Below are positions 36,584 to 44,981 of a DNA stretch of 64,000 nucleotides, in pieces. The translations under genes were made by a program, and so were the position numbers. The DNA comes from Shimia ponticola (lineage in GTDB: Bacteria > Pseudomonadota > Alphaproteobacteria > Rhodobacterales > Rhodobacteraceae): positions 434,001 to 498,000 of the forward strand of contig NZ_VCDK01000005.1 in assembly GCF_007995215.1 (NCBI RefSeq). The letters run 5' to 3'. The notes beneath the pieces are model-generated. The model was not told where the DNA came from. It saw only the letters and a list, made by a program, of their open reading frames with translations, and did not search any database. Within the stretch, counting starts at the first letter, position 1. Every line of letters begins with the position of its first letter.

Positions 36584-37838
36584 CCTTCTGACCCGCAGGC
36601 AAGCGGTGCTTGGGCCCAATGTGCCAACCTTCTACGACGCCCCTGTCGAGATTGTGCGCGGTGAAGGTGTCTGGCTCTGGGATGCGGATGGGAAGCAATA
36701 CCTAGATTGCTACAATAACGTCCCGCATGTCGGGCACTGCCATCCCAAAGTGGTCGAGGCGATCACGCGTCAGGCGTCCACGCTGAATACACACACGCGC
36801 TATCTGCATCAGGGCATTCTTGATTACGGTGAGCGGCTGGCTGAGACCTTCAACTCTGCGCTCTCGCAAATGATCATGGTTTGCACAGGGTCAGAGGCGA
36901 ACGACATTGCCTTGCGGATGGCGCAGGCGGTGACGGGAAAGACCGGGATCATCGCAACCGACAACACCTATCACGGCAACACCACCGCGACGGCGGCTTT
37001 CTCAACACGTCGTCCGCCGATCGGCGGATATCCGGACCATGTCCGCCTTGTGCCTGCGCCAGACACCTTGCGGCCTCTGGGCGGTACGAGCGAAGGGCAG
37101 GGGCAGGCCTTTGCCGACCAAGTGACCCGCGCGGCTGCCGAGCTGGAAGCCAATGGCAGCGGGTTCTCTGGTCTGATGATCTGCCCGAGCTTTGCCAATG
37201 AAGGCATGCATGACCTGCCGCGAGATTTCCTGAAGCCCGTTGCAAAGGCGGTGAAGGCGGCAGGCGGGCTCTTGTTGGTCGATGAAGTACAGCCGGGCTT
37301 TGGGCGCAGCGGCACGGGCATGTGGGTGCATGAGTGGTCAGGCATTGCGCCGGATGTGGTGACCTTGGGCAAACCCATGGCGAACGGGCATCCAACGGCT
37401 GCCGTGGTCGCAACCCCCGATGTGATGGCGGCGTTTCGAAATGCCTTTGGCTATTTCAACACGTTCGGCGGCAACCCTGTCAGCTGCGCGGCGGCCTCTG
37501 CAGTGCTGGATATCATCGAAGAGGATGAACTGGTTACGCATGCGGCAGATGTCGGGGCCTATACGCTGGGTCTTTTGCGCGGGGTGTCACATCCTGCCAT
37601 CGTCAACGTCCGAGGACAGGGCCAGTTCTACGGGGTGGAGCTCGAAATCGACGGAGCGCCCGCGACAGAGCTTGCGCGGCGCGTGGTCGAGACCATGAAG
37701 GAAAACGGCGTCCTCATGGGGGTGATTGGACGCAAGCAACATATCCTGAAGATGCGACCGCCCATGCCCTTTGACCGGGCCAACGCCGATCTTTTGGCCG
37801 AGCGCCTCCAAGAAAGCCTGAACGCATGTCCGATATAG
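36576..37838 (+). CDS. Class III PLP enzyme (aminotransferase or amino-alcohol-phosphate phospholyase)
   Basis: 420 residues from ATG 36576. Fold-type I class III: CTGSEANDIALRMAQ, LLVDEVQPGFGRSG and the PLP Lys in VTLGKPMANGHP (about 269). Its paired kinase-like gene overlaps by 13 bases. In animals and many bacteria this pairing (AGXT2L-type protein with an APH-type kinase) performs phosphorylation followed by beta-elimination of ethanolamine- or hydroxylysine-type substrates. That makes a phospholyase as likely as a true transaminase. The sequence alone does not decide. Confidence 0.9.
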   Translation: MTDLLTRRQAVLGPNVPTFYDAPVEIVRGEGVWLWDADGKQYLDCYNNVPHVGHCHPKVVEAITRQASTLNTHTRYLHQGILDYGERLAETFNSALSQMIMVCTGSEANDIALRMAQAVTGKTGIIATDNTYHGNTTATAAFSTRRPPIGGYPDHVRLVPAPDTLRPLGGTSEGQGQAFADQVTRAAAELEANGSGFSGLMICPSFANEGMHDLPRDFLKPVAKAVKAAGGLLLVDEVQPGFGRSGTGMWVHEWSGIAPDVVTLGKPMANGHPTAAVVATPDVMAAFRNAFGYFNTFGGNPVSCAAASAVLDIIEEDELVTHAADVGAYTLGLLRGVSHPAIVNVRGQGQFYGVELEIDGAPATELARRVVETMKENGVLMGVIGRKQHILKMRPPMPFDRANADLLAERLQESLNACPI

Positions 37839-38773
37839 ACGAAATCGCCGCCTTTTGGGGGCAGGTGGACGCCGCGCCGCGCCTGATCGCGCAGCGTGAG
37901 AATGCGGTCTACGAAGCGGTGATCGGTGGCCAGAGGCTCGCTTTACGCCTGCATCGTGCGGGGTATCAGTCACAGATCGCGATTGAGAGCGAATTGCGTT
38001 GGACATCGCGGATGGCGGCTATCGGTTTTCCATGCCCAGCCCCCGTTGCGGCCTTGGATGGCGCCTTCCTCAGGGCGGTTCCGGGCGGGTCCTTTGCGTC
38101 GGCGGTGACATGGGTCGATGGCGATGCGATTGGGGATGGGGACACACCTTTGGGTGGGACCCTGACAGAGCAGACGGCGCTGTATTCTGCGGTGGGCGCG
38201 TTGATTGCGGCGTTTCATGATGCGTCTGACACGGTTCCGACCGGCGACATTCAGCGATTGCCCTGGGACGCGGACGCTTTGGTTGGGGATGCGCCAACAT
38301 GGGGGCGATTTTGGGAAAACCCGACCCTCTCCACGGCAGAAGCGGATCGCCTGCAAATGGCGCGCGCGAGGGCCTTTGAGACGCTGATCAACATGGAGGC
38401 TCCGGATGCAGGCCTGATCCATGCCGATTGCCTGCAAGAAAACATCATGACCACCCCGTCCGGTCTGGCGCTGATCGACTTTGACGATGCTGGATTTGGG
38501 TATCGCGGGTATGATCTGGGATCAGCAATGATCCAGCATCACGCCCATCCGAACCTGACCAAGCTGACCGAAGCATTGCTCAGCGGGTATCGCACATTGC
38601 GACCCGCGCCGACCGTATCGGATGTCTTCTTTTTCATGAGCCTGCGGGCGATGGCGTCCTGCGGATGGGCGATCACGCGCTGCGAGGGGAACGCAGCCGC
38701 GCAGAGGGCGATGGCGGACCGGGCGTTGGCGTGTGTGGAGATTTGGGAAAGTGCGCGGGACGGTGTCCCGTAA
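37826..38773 (+). CDS. APH/choline-kinase-type phosphotransferase (hydroxylysine-kinase-like)
   Basis: 315 residues. The kinase loop HADCLQENIM (HxDxxxxN) and metal Asp in LIDFDDAGFGYR are intact. The N-terminal lobe is ENAVYEAVIGGQRLALRLHR with the ATP-binding region short, as in the APH family. Genetic overlap with the class III PLP gene suggests it phosphorylates a hydroxyl amine for that enzyme. It is not an antibiotic-resistance protein by context. It ends the co-oriented run arfB-PLP enzyme-kinase. Confidence 0.87.
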   Translation: MSDIDEIAAFWGQVDAAPRLIAQRENAVYEAVIGGQRLALRLHRAGYQSQIAIESELRWTSRMAAIGFPCPAPVAALDGAFLRAVPGGSFASAVTWVDGDAIGDGDTPLGGTLTEQTALYSAVGALIAAFHDASDTVPTGDIQRLPWDADALVGDAPTWGRFWENPTLSTAEADRLQMARARAFETLINMEAPDAGLIHADCLQENIMTTPSGLALIDFDDAGFGYRGYDLGSAMIQHHAHPNLTKLTEALLSGYRTLRPAPTVSDVFFFMSLRAMASCGWAITRCEGNAAAQRAMADRALACVEIWESARDGVP

Positions 38774-38916
38774 GAGGGCGTGGACAGCGTCTATCGTCAC
38801 GATGTTTGCCGACCTTCGATAGTCATGGGTCGTTGGGTTCAGTGGCCGCGAACGGACGAGTTGCGGGACTTTGCTGCCTTTCGTTCTTGAAAGTCCAATG
38901 TCTGCATTCGCGGCTT

Positions 38917-39333
38917 CTAGTGTTCGCGGTCGCACATGTTGTGGTCGGCAAGTGAAGCTAACACGTAGCAGTCCCCGGATACACCTTCACCGTCGCAGCC
39001 TCTGGATATTCGGCTGAGTTCCTTTTCAAGCATTCTGAGACGTTTGATCTTGGCTCGGACCTCTTCGAGTTGGGATACGGCAATTTCCGTCGCAGCCTCA
39101 CACGACCGGTCTGGATGATCCTGCAACTCGATTAGCGAGGAGATCGCTTCAATCGAAAACCCTAGATCCCGTGCATGGCGGATAAAGCTCAGCCGCTCCA
39201 ACCCAGCCTTGTCGTATCGCCGTTGGTTGCCGGACGTGCGCTCTGCCTCGGGCAATAGTCCCATATCCTCGTAGTACCGGATGGTCGGAACCTTGACGTT
39301 TGTCCGCTTTGAAAGCTCGCCGATAGAAAACAT
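38917..39333 (-). CDS. MerR-family metal-responsive regulator (ZntR/CadR-like)
   Basis: 138 residues from ATG 39333. The MerR helix-turn-helix and wing are FSIGELSKRTNVKVPTIRYY and EDMGLLPEAERTSGNQRRY. A dimerisation helix follows, then the Cys set of metal sensors: DRSCEAATE (about 80) and a C-terminal CDGEGVSGDCYVL ending NMCDREH. This pattern suits Zn/Cd/Pb-type sensing. It is divergent from a CDF transporter gene, whose promoter has the over-long spacer MerR proteins act on. Confidence 0.9.
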   Translation of the reverse strand: MFSIGELSKRTNVKVPTIRYYEDMGLLPEAERTSGNQRRYDKAGLERLSFIRHARDLGFSIEAISSLIELQDHPDRSCEAATEIAVSQLEEVRAKIKRLRMLEKELSRISRGCDGEGVSGDCYVLASLADHNMCDREH

Positions 39334-39344
39334 GAAGATACCTC

Positions 39345-39375
39345 TTGAACCTCTAGTCACTAGAGACATTACACT
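39345..39375 (+). promoter_or_regulatory. MerR-type promoter with 19-bp spacer and palindromic operator
   Basis: TTGAAC (39345-39350) and TACACT (39370-39375) are 19 bases apart. Inside the spacer lies the perfect palindrome CTCTAGT-C-ACTAGAG (39351-39365). This is the standard design of metal-sensor MerR promoters and points toward the CDF gene. Confidence 0.92.
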
Positions 39376-39405
39376 ATGGGCTACCAAAAATGAAAGAGGG
39401 TTCCC

Positions 39406-40041
39406 ATGGCAGGTTGCTGCGGACATGATGCCAAGTTTGACGGCGTTTCGGATGATTACAAAAGGCGGCTGTGGATCGTCATCGCGCTCAACGCGACGAT
39501 GTTCGTTGTCGAGATGACTGCAGGCCATCTGGCCAAATCTCAAGCGCTACAAGCCGACGCCCTCGACTTTGCCGGGGATGCGCTGACCTACGGCATTTCG
39601 CTTGCAGTCATCGGGGCCTCGCTTCGTGCGCGGACGAATGCGGCACTGTTCAAAGGCGTCAGCCTTCTTCTGATGGGCCTTTGGGTGTTCGGGTCAACGG
39701 TATTTCGCGTCTTCTATGTCGGCGTCCCAACCGCAGAAATCATGGGAATCGTTGGCTTACTTGCGCTGCTCACCAATCTGGCAAGCGTATTGCTGTTGGT
39801 CCGTTACAAGGACGGTGATGCCAATGTCCGGTCGGTCTGGTTGTGCTCGCGCAACGATGCGATTGGAAACGTCGCAGTGATGCTTGCAGCACTTGGTGTG
39901 TGGGGCACGGCAACGGGTTGGCCTGACCTGATCGTGGCAACCATTATGGCTGGATTGTTCCTGTCATCGGCCTTCCAAATTGTGCGTCAAGCATTGGCTG
40001 AGCGACGTGAAATGACCGACCATAAGCATGTGGATGCATGA
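39406..40041 (+). CDS. CDF (cation diffusion facilitator)-type transporter, short form
   Basis: 211 residues with about six membrane spans. The N-terminus has MAGCCGHD, a possible metal ligand cluster. The CDF site appears as QADALDFAGDALTYG (Asp residues in span 2) and SRNDAIGN in span 5. The cytoplasmic C-terminal domain of full-length CzcD is missing, as in this short subgroup. It should export a divalent metal sensed by the divergent MerR protein. It overlaps the next gene by four bases. Confidence 0.88.
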   Translation: MAGCCGHDAKFDGVSDDYKRRLWIVIALNATMFVVEMTAGHLAKSQALQADALDFAGDALTYGISLAVIGASLRARTNAALFKGVSLLLMGLWVFGSTVFRVFYVGVPTAEIMGIVGLLALLTNLASVLLLVRYKDGDANVRSVWLCSRNDAIGNVAVMLAALGVWGTATGWPDLIVATIMAGLFLSSAFQIVRQALAERREMTDHKHVDA

Positions 40042-40589
40042 TGCAGATGCTCTTGATTCTCATCGGCCTTGTGATCGCGGCTGCCACCCTAATCGCGATC
40101 CTTTGGTCCATCGCATACCCTGAGCGCCGCCTTTGGCCGCCGCAGCGCTACACAACGGCGACACCTGTTTTGGTTTGGGTTCCGACATTCACCCTCTTTG
40201 GTATTTTGATCGTCCTTGGGTTCATGGATTGGGGAAGCCTGCCAATCCCAAGTTGGCTGCGGTTCGGAATCGGCATTCCAATGATTGTTGTGGGCAACGT
40301 CATCGTGTGGTCAGAGGTCGCGCAATTCGGAATAGCCCAGACTGGCGGCGCGAAAGGATCGCTACGAACGGACGGCATGTATCGCTATTCGCGCAACCCG
40401 CAGTACGTGGCAGATATTGCAATGATTTTCGGCTGGGTCGTGCTTTGTGCGTCGGAGGGAGCAGCTCTAATTGGTTTAGCAGGGATAGTTGTCCTGATAG
40501 CTGCGCCATTCGCTGAGGAACCGTGGCTTAAAGAGCAATACGGTTCCGCGTTTGAGGACTATAGGGAAACGGTCCGTCGGTTCCTTTAG
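40038..40589 (+). CDS. ICMT/PEMT-family membrane methyltransferase-like protein
   Basis: 183 residues with four to five hydrophobic spans. The family motif is TDGMYRYSRNPQYVADIAMI, followed by the EEPWLKEQYGSAFEDYRETV end that contacts S-adenosylmethionine. Related proteins methylate isoprenylcysteine or phospholipids, but bacterial versions next to metal exporters have no settled role. Coupled to the CDF gene (ATGA overlap), so probably part of the same metal-induced response. Confidence 0.82.
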   Translation: MMQMLLILIGLVIAAATLIAILWSIAYPERRLWPPQRYTTATPVLVWVPTFTLFGILIVLGFMDWGSLPIPSWLRFGIGIPMIVVGNVIVWSEVAQFGIAQTGGAKGSLRTDGMYRYSRNPQYVADIAMIFGWVVLCASEGAALIGLAGIVVLIAAPFAEEPWLKEQYGSAFEDYRETVRRFL

Positions 40590-40711
40590 GCGAACGATAA
40601 GTGCAAAAGCAGGCCTCCGCCATGCTGCAGCATCTTGGTAGGTCTGGGCTCAATCCGGACCTTCGCCCCGCTTAGGGCGAATGAGTGCATCACCCCCCCC
40701 ACAAACGCGTA

Positions 40712-40739
40712 GGGCGGGCCCCTCTCCAAGGACCCGCCC
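40712..40739. terminator. Terminator-like hairpin between convergent ICMT-like gene and dctP
   Basis: GGGCGGG (40712-40718) pairs with CCCGCCC (40733-40739) across a 14-nt loop. There is no good U-tract on either side. An eight-C run at 40693-40700 lies nearby. Confidence 0.45.
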
Positions 40740-40775
40740 AGCGCAGCCTCCGACCCAGGCGGCGCGGGATGGTGC

Positions 40776-41822
40776 TTAGTTGACCGGCGCGGAGGCGCTC
40801 CGGGTCACTTGGACCGCAGCGCGCGCGTCATCAATCAACATCTGCCCATCCAACCCCTTGGCCGAGACGTCCTCGACCCAGTCGGATATCACAGCTTCAC
40901 CCAGCGCGCGGATGACATCAGTCTCCTCTGCGCTCAGTGTCGCAATCTCGTTTCCTGCGGCTGCCATGGCCTCGCGGCCCGTGACATCACCCGTGTCATG
41001 CGCCCGCCCGGCCCAAGCCGAAGCCTCCAGACCAGAGTTGGCGTCGATGACTGCCTTCAGGTCTGATGGTAACGCGTCATAGGCGTTTTTGTTCATCGCC
41101 CACAGGAAGTATAAATTATATAGGGACTGTTCCCCCTCAACGTCAGTGTGACTATCCGTGAGTTCATCAAGTTTAAGTGATGGGGACATCTCCCAAGTGA
41201 TCACGCCGCCGTCCACGACACCTTTGGCAATTGCCTCTGGAAAGGCCGGAACTGGCATCCCGACCGGGTTTGCGCCCAGCTTGTCCAGCAGCAGTGTCGC
41301 CGCCCGCGATGGACCGCGCAGTTTCAGGCCGTCAAAGTCGTCGACGCTTGAAATCGCAGGTCCTTTCTTGTGGACCAGACCACGCCCGTGCATGTGCGCG
41401 GCGATCAGGTGAACGTCCGCAAAGTCGTCCATCAGGTGCTTTTGCGTAAAGATCCAGGCCGCCTTAGAGGCTTCCTCAGCGCTCTTGGTGGTCATGAACG
41501 GCATCTCAAGCGCTTCTGCCTCTGGGAAGCGGCCCGGTTGGTAGCCGGGGATCACCCAGCCACCATCAATTGCGCCGTCGCGGATCAGGTCGTACTGGTT
41601 CGGGGCCTTACCGCCCAGCTGCATCGCCGGATACAGTTCGACCTTGATGCGGCCATTGCTGTCCGCTTCGATCTTGTCAGCCCATGGCTGCATGAAGTGG
41701 GTCGGGTTCGCCGATTTGGGCGAAACGAAATGCTGGAACCGCAGCGTGACCTCTTGGGCCATCGCGGTTGTGGACATCAGGCCAAGTGCGGCCGCGAAAC
41801 TAAGGGGTTTGAGCATCGTCAT
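40776..41822 (-). CDS. TRAP transporter substrate-binding protein (DctP family)
   Basis: 348 residues with a signal peptide (cleavage after TAMAQ/AMA, about 22). The DctP fold is shown by VTLRFQHFVSPKSANPTHFM, GVVDGGVITWEM and the ligand-binding Arg region GLKLRGPSRAA. It would capture an organic acid or similar solute in the periplasm. The membrane partners DctQ and DctM are not encoded beside it, so it is an orphan that must use a distant permease. AAGGAG lies eight bases before the ATG. Confidence 0.92.
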   Translation of the reverse strand: MTMLKPLSFAAALGLMSTTAMAQEVTLRFQHFVSPKSANPTHFMQPWADKIEADSNGRIKVELYPAMQLGGKAPNQYDLIRDGAIDGGWVIPGYQPGRFPEAEALEMPFMTTKSAEEASKAAWIFTQKHLMDDFADVHLIAAHMHGRGLVHKKGPAISSVDDFDGLKLRGPSRAATLLLDKLGANPVGMPVPAFPEAIAKGVVDGGVITWEMSPSLKLDELTDSHTDVEGEQSLYNLYFLWAMNKNAYDALPSDLKAVIDANSGLEASAWAGRAHDTGDVTGREAMAAAGNEIATLSAEETDVIRALGEAVISDWVEDVSAKGLDGQMLIDDARAAVQVTRSASAPVN

Positions 41823-41897
41823 GTGGCGCGCTCCTTTTTGCAGAAATCATCAGGCCCACCCCGAGTGGGCGACCTGTAGGTAAGGATCGTTGACCTT

Positions 41898-41918
41898 ACT
41901 TGCAAATCAGTCGCAAGT
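41898..41918 (-). promoter_or_regulatory. Inverted repeat ACTTGC-N9-GCAAGT upstream of dctP
   Basis: Two perfect 6-base arms lie 76-96 bases upstream of the dctP start. The TGCAAAT core faintly recalls alphaproteobacterial Fur/Mur boxes, but one half-site is imperfect (CGCAAG). A candidate operator only. Confidence 0.35.
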
Positions 41919-42037
41919 GCTAACCCGCCGGTTTGGACGCTAATAGCCTGAAATAAGACGTGCTTTCTGAAATATGGGGGAGTTATCGGAAACTTTCCCC
42001 AGAATTGTTCCCAGGCCGTCTGTCGTCATGTTGGGAT

Positions 42038-42958
42038 TCATGGGCTGATCGCGGCGTCCAGCATGGCTTGCAGGTCGTTTTCCGCGTCTCGCGACGGGCA
42101 TCCGGTATAGGTAAAGGCCACGACCCAGCCGCGGCTGTCGCGTGACACCACCGACCCGTGGCCACGCCCGGTCAATAGGCACATGCCACCCCTGTGGATC
42201 AGACGTTGTCCTCGTGGTGTGTCCACCAGAACAATGCCGGGTCCATAGGTGATCCCGTCGTCCACCAGGGTCAGTGGCCAGTCGGCGGTGACAGAGAGCT
42301 GTTGCATGAAACTGGCGAGGTCGGGGGTAGAGGCCGCGTATCCACCGGCCAGTCCGATGGCGGGATAGTCTCGTGCCGTTGCCAAGCTGGCCATGTCGGC
42401 AAGTCCAGGAGCATTGGTGCGGCACCAGTCCATGGGCGGCTGACCAAGCACCGCCTGCAAAACGGCCTCCAGCACGATATAGTTTTCGTTATTGTAGAAA
42501 TACGCGGGTGATTTGAGGGGCGTTGTCCTCCGGCGCTCCAGCAGCGCGGCGATCCGTTCGGGCCGGGTCAGAAACCGTCCAAGAATGTCGCGCTGTGTTC
42601 GGTCAGGGCGGTAGCCGCTGGTATGGGTCAAAAGCTCTGCGATTGTGGCGTTGCCTGCCGCGCTGTCCCATCCAAGGGCGTCGGCAACTGTCGTCTCAAG
42701 CGAAAGGTCGCCTTGAGACACCAAGTACAGCACGCAGGCGCCCGTCAGGGTTTTCGATACCGACAAGATCGGGGCAGCGTCACTGACATCCTGCCCTTGC
42801 GCAGTTTGCACCAAGACATCCCCAGCCGGCGACAGCACGGTCACAGAGGCAGGCGCAATGCCGTGCTCTGCCACCAAGGCGGCGAATTGATCAGGCAAGG
42901 GTTCGGCGCTGACAGCATGGGTCAGAAGGACAAAGCCAAGCGCCAGCGCGCGGATCAC
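42038..42958 (-). CDS. Secreted serine hydrolase, beta-lactamase class C/DD-peptidase family
   Basis: 306 residues with a signal peptide (MIRALALGFVLLTHAVSA). The class C triad is visible: SVSKTLTG (SxxK, about 70), YNNENY (YxN, about 157) and IHRGG (KTG-equivalent HRG, about 255). Such proteins are usually esterases or peptidoglycan peptidases rather than resistance enzymes. The ATG overlaps the map stop by four bases, so it is translated with methionine aminopeptidase, an unexplained pairing. Confidence 0.87.
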   Translation of the reverse strand: MIRALALGFVLLTHAVSAEPLPDQFAALVAEHGIAPASVTVLSPAGDVLVQTAQGQDVSDAAPILSVSKTLTGACVLYLVSQGDLSLETTVADALGWDSAAGNATIAELLTHTSGYRPDRTQRDILGRFLTRPERIAALLERRRTTPLKSPAYFYNNENYIVLEAVLQAVLGQPPMDWCRTNAPGLADMASLATARDYPAIGLAGGYAASTPDLASFMQQLSVTADWPLTLVDDGITYGPGIVLVDTPRGQRLIHRGGMCLLTGRGHGSVVSRDSRGWVVAFTYTGCPSRDAENDLQAMLDAAISP

Positions 42959-43767
42959 GCGGTATAGGTCGGGTGGAAGGTGCCTGCTGGGGACGGCGTA
43001 AAGATTTCGACGCCGTCCGCGGTTACGCCGACCGAGTGCTCAAACTGGGCGCTGAGCGATTTGTCCCGAGTCACAGCGGTCCAGTCATCGGCCAGAACCT
43101 TGGTCTCTGGGCGGCCAAGATTGACCATTGGTTCGATGGTAAAGAACATGCCTTCCTCAAGGACCGGACCCGTGCCGGCACGTCCATAATGCAGGACATT
43201 CGGCGGTGCATGGAACACGCGGCCGAGGCCATGACCGCAGAAGTCGCGCACGACGGACATGCGTTGGGCTTCGACATAGCTTTGGATGGCGTGGCCGATA
43301 TCGCCGAAGGTGTTGCCCGGCTTCACCGCTTCGATCCCGCGCATGAGGCTGTCATGGGTGACTTGGATCAAGCGCTCAGCCTTACGGCCGAGCTTTCCAG
43401 CTACATACATGCGGCTTGTGTCGCCGAACCAACCGTCGACGATGACGGTGACGTCAATGTTCAGGATATCGCCGTCCTTGAGCGTCTTGGGTCCGGGGAT
43501 ACCGTGGCAAACGACGTGGTTCACCGAGATGCACGAGGCGTGCTGGTAACCCTTGTAGCCGATGGTGGCGGACTTTGCGCCAGCTGCTTCGACCTTTTCG
43601 GTGATGATGCGGTCGATCTCTGCGGTGCTTTGGCCCGGAAAGACGTGAACAGCGATTTCGTCAAGAATCCGTGCAGCCACTTCGCCCGCCTTTGCCATGC
43701 CAGCAAAGTCGTTTTGTTCGTAAATGCGGATGCCGTCTTTTGTCAGCCGACCGTGTGCGGTGTCCAT
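42955..43767 (-). CDS. map: Type I methionine aminopeptidase
   Basis: 270 residues from ATG 43767 (MDTAHGRLTKDGIRIYEQND); AAGGA lies about eight bases upstream. It removes initiator Met from new proteins. Metal ligands: DILNIDVTVIVDGWFGDTSR (two Asp), CGHGLGRVFH (His), FTIEPMV (Glu) and QFEHSVGVT (Glu). The gap of 233 bp to the upstream regulator holds no gene, only a 9-bp-stem hairpin. Confidence 0.96.
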   Translation of the reverse strand: MDTAHGRLTKDGIRIYEQNDFAGMAKAGEVAARILDEIAVHVFPGQSTAEIDRIITEKVEAAGAKSATIGYKGYQHASCISVNHVVCHGIPGPKTLKDGDILNIDVTVIVDGWFGDTSRMYVAGKLGRKAERLIQVTHDSLMRGIEAVKPGNTFGDIGHAIQSYVEAQRMSVVRDFCGHGLGRVFHAPPNVLHYGRAGTGPVLEEGMFFTIEPMVNLGRPETKVLADDWTAVTRDKSLSAQFEHSVGVTADGVEIFTPSPAGTFHPTYTA

Positions 43768-43876
43768 GGGATGTGTCCTTGATGCTTGCGCCGCAATATA
43801 GGGCAAAGGACGGCTGGTCACCAGTGTGCGTGGTTTGCGTTTGTCCCTTAAGGGCTGCGTTCAGAACAAATTACCT

Positions 43877-43898
43877 GCGCAGCGGGCCACCGCTGCGC
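43877..43898. repeat. Strong extragenic hairpin between glxA-type regulator and map
   Basis: GCGCAGCGG (43877-43885) and CCGCTGCGC (43890-43898) form a perfect 9-bp stem with a GCCA loop. No U-tract follows, so it is more like an extragenic palindrome than a terminator. The rest of 43768-44000 shows nothing recognisable. Confidence 0.45.
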
Positions 43899-44000
43899 CG
43901 CGCCGAACTGGCCCCGTCGTGCGATCAGCACGCTTTCAGCATGACGGTCGGCGCGATGGCGCCACCTCTCGGTTCGGCGCCTTTTACATGACATCGTGAC

Positions 44001-44909
44001 CTATCGGTGCTGCCGCAGCGCCCTAGGCGCATGGCCAAAGGTCAGTCGAAACGCGCGTGTAAAGGCACTGGCGTCCTGATACCCGGTGCGGATTGCAATC
44101 TCGGCGATACTCAATTGGGTTTCCCGCACCAATTTGCGCGCGCGCAGTAACCGCAGGCGGGCGTAGACCTGTGCAGGGCTCGACCCAAGATCGCGCTTTA
44201 CAAGCCGGTCGAGTGACCGGGGTGACATCCCGACCTGTGCGGCGAGAGCGGCCATTGTCAGGGGCGTTTCGACCGTGTCCTGCATGATGCCCAACAAACG
44301 TGCAGTTGTTCGCGTGCCTGCAGTTGGTGCCTCGGGTTCGGCGGCGACATCGGGTGCCACAAACAAAAGCGACACCTCCAGCCGCAGCGCGGGACCAGCC
44401 ACCCGTTCAATCAAGTCAGCCATCGCGTCAAAGGCCGCCGATGCCCCCGCGCAAGTCAGGCGGTTTTGGTCCCACAGGAAACGCGCGCGCCGGGCGGTGA
44501 CTTCGGGAAACGCTTCTGCGAAATCCTCTAATTCTTCCCAATGCACCGTCGCGGTGTGGCCGTCGAGCAGCCCTGCATCGGCCAATAGCCAAGCCCCGGT
44601 ATCGAACCCCGCAAGCGTGCCAAAGCGACGATCAGCGGCGCGCAGCCCGGCGCGATCAGCGGGCGTGGCAAAATCGCGAAAGCCGTAGGACGGTTGCAGG
44701 ATCAGCATATCGCCTGTCGCGTCTCGCAGCGCTGCGTCCATCGTCAGATTTAACCCGCTGGATGATGTCTCAGGCGCGCCGCTGCGGCTGAGCACCTGCC
44801 ATTCAAACAGGCGCGTACCGCTCAGGTCATTGGCAGCGCGCAGCGGTTCGACCGTATTGGCGAGGCAGTGGTTGGAAAACTGCGGATAGAGGAGAACAGA
44901 AATCTGCAT
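44001..44909 (-). CDS. GlxA-family regulator (DJ-1/PfpI domain plus AraC helix-turn-helix)
   Basis: 302 residues. The N-terminal DJ-1/PfpI-like sensor (about 1-170, ISVLLYPQFSNHCLANTVEP) is followed by a C-terminal AraC DNA-binding domain (TMAALAAQVGMSPRSLDRLV, IRTGYQDASAFTRAFR). Regulators of this build include CdhR and GbdR, which respond to carnitine and glycine betaine. It is divergent from the acyl-CoA dehydrogenase gene across 72 bases, so it probably activates that CoA-ester cluster. Confidence 0.92.
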   Translation of the reverse strand: MQISVLLYPQFSNHCLANTVEPLRAANDLSGTRLFEWQVLSRSGAPETSSSGLNLTMDAALRDATGDMLILQPSYGFRDFATPADRAGLRAADRRFGTLAGFDTGAWLLADAGLLDGHTATVHWEELEDFAEAFPEVTARRARFLWDQNRLTCAGASAAFDAMADLIERVAGPALRLEVSLLFVAPDVAAEPEAPTAGTRTTARLLGIMQDTVETPLTMAALAAQVGMSPRSLDRLVKRDLGSSPAQVYARLRLLRARKLVRETQLSIAEIAIRTGYQDASAFTRAFRLTFGHAPRALRQHR

Positions 44910-44981
44910 GATCGTGGCGAGGGATGCATGATCGCTGCGTCTCTGGCAACTAGCGTTTCGTCAGGTTTGGGAGAGGAAGCC

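Noticed and set aside
38774-38916. Intergenic stretch between the kinase and MerR genes as a possible small RNA or broken gene
   Set aside because: It looks like noncoding remnant sequence; no hairpin with U-tract, no promoter pair and no frame I can defend.
40693-40700. Run of eight C residues as a possible phase-variation tract
   Set aside because: It lies between the ends of two convergent genes, neither in a promoter nor in a coding frame.
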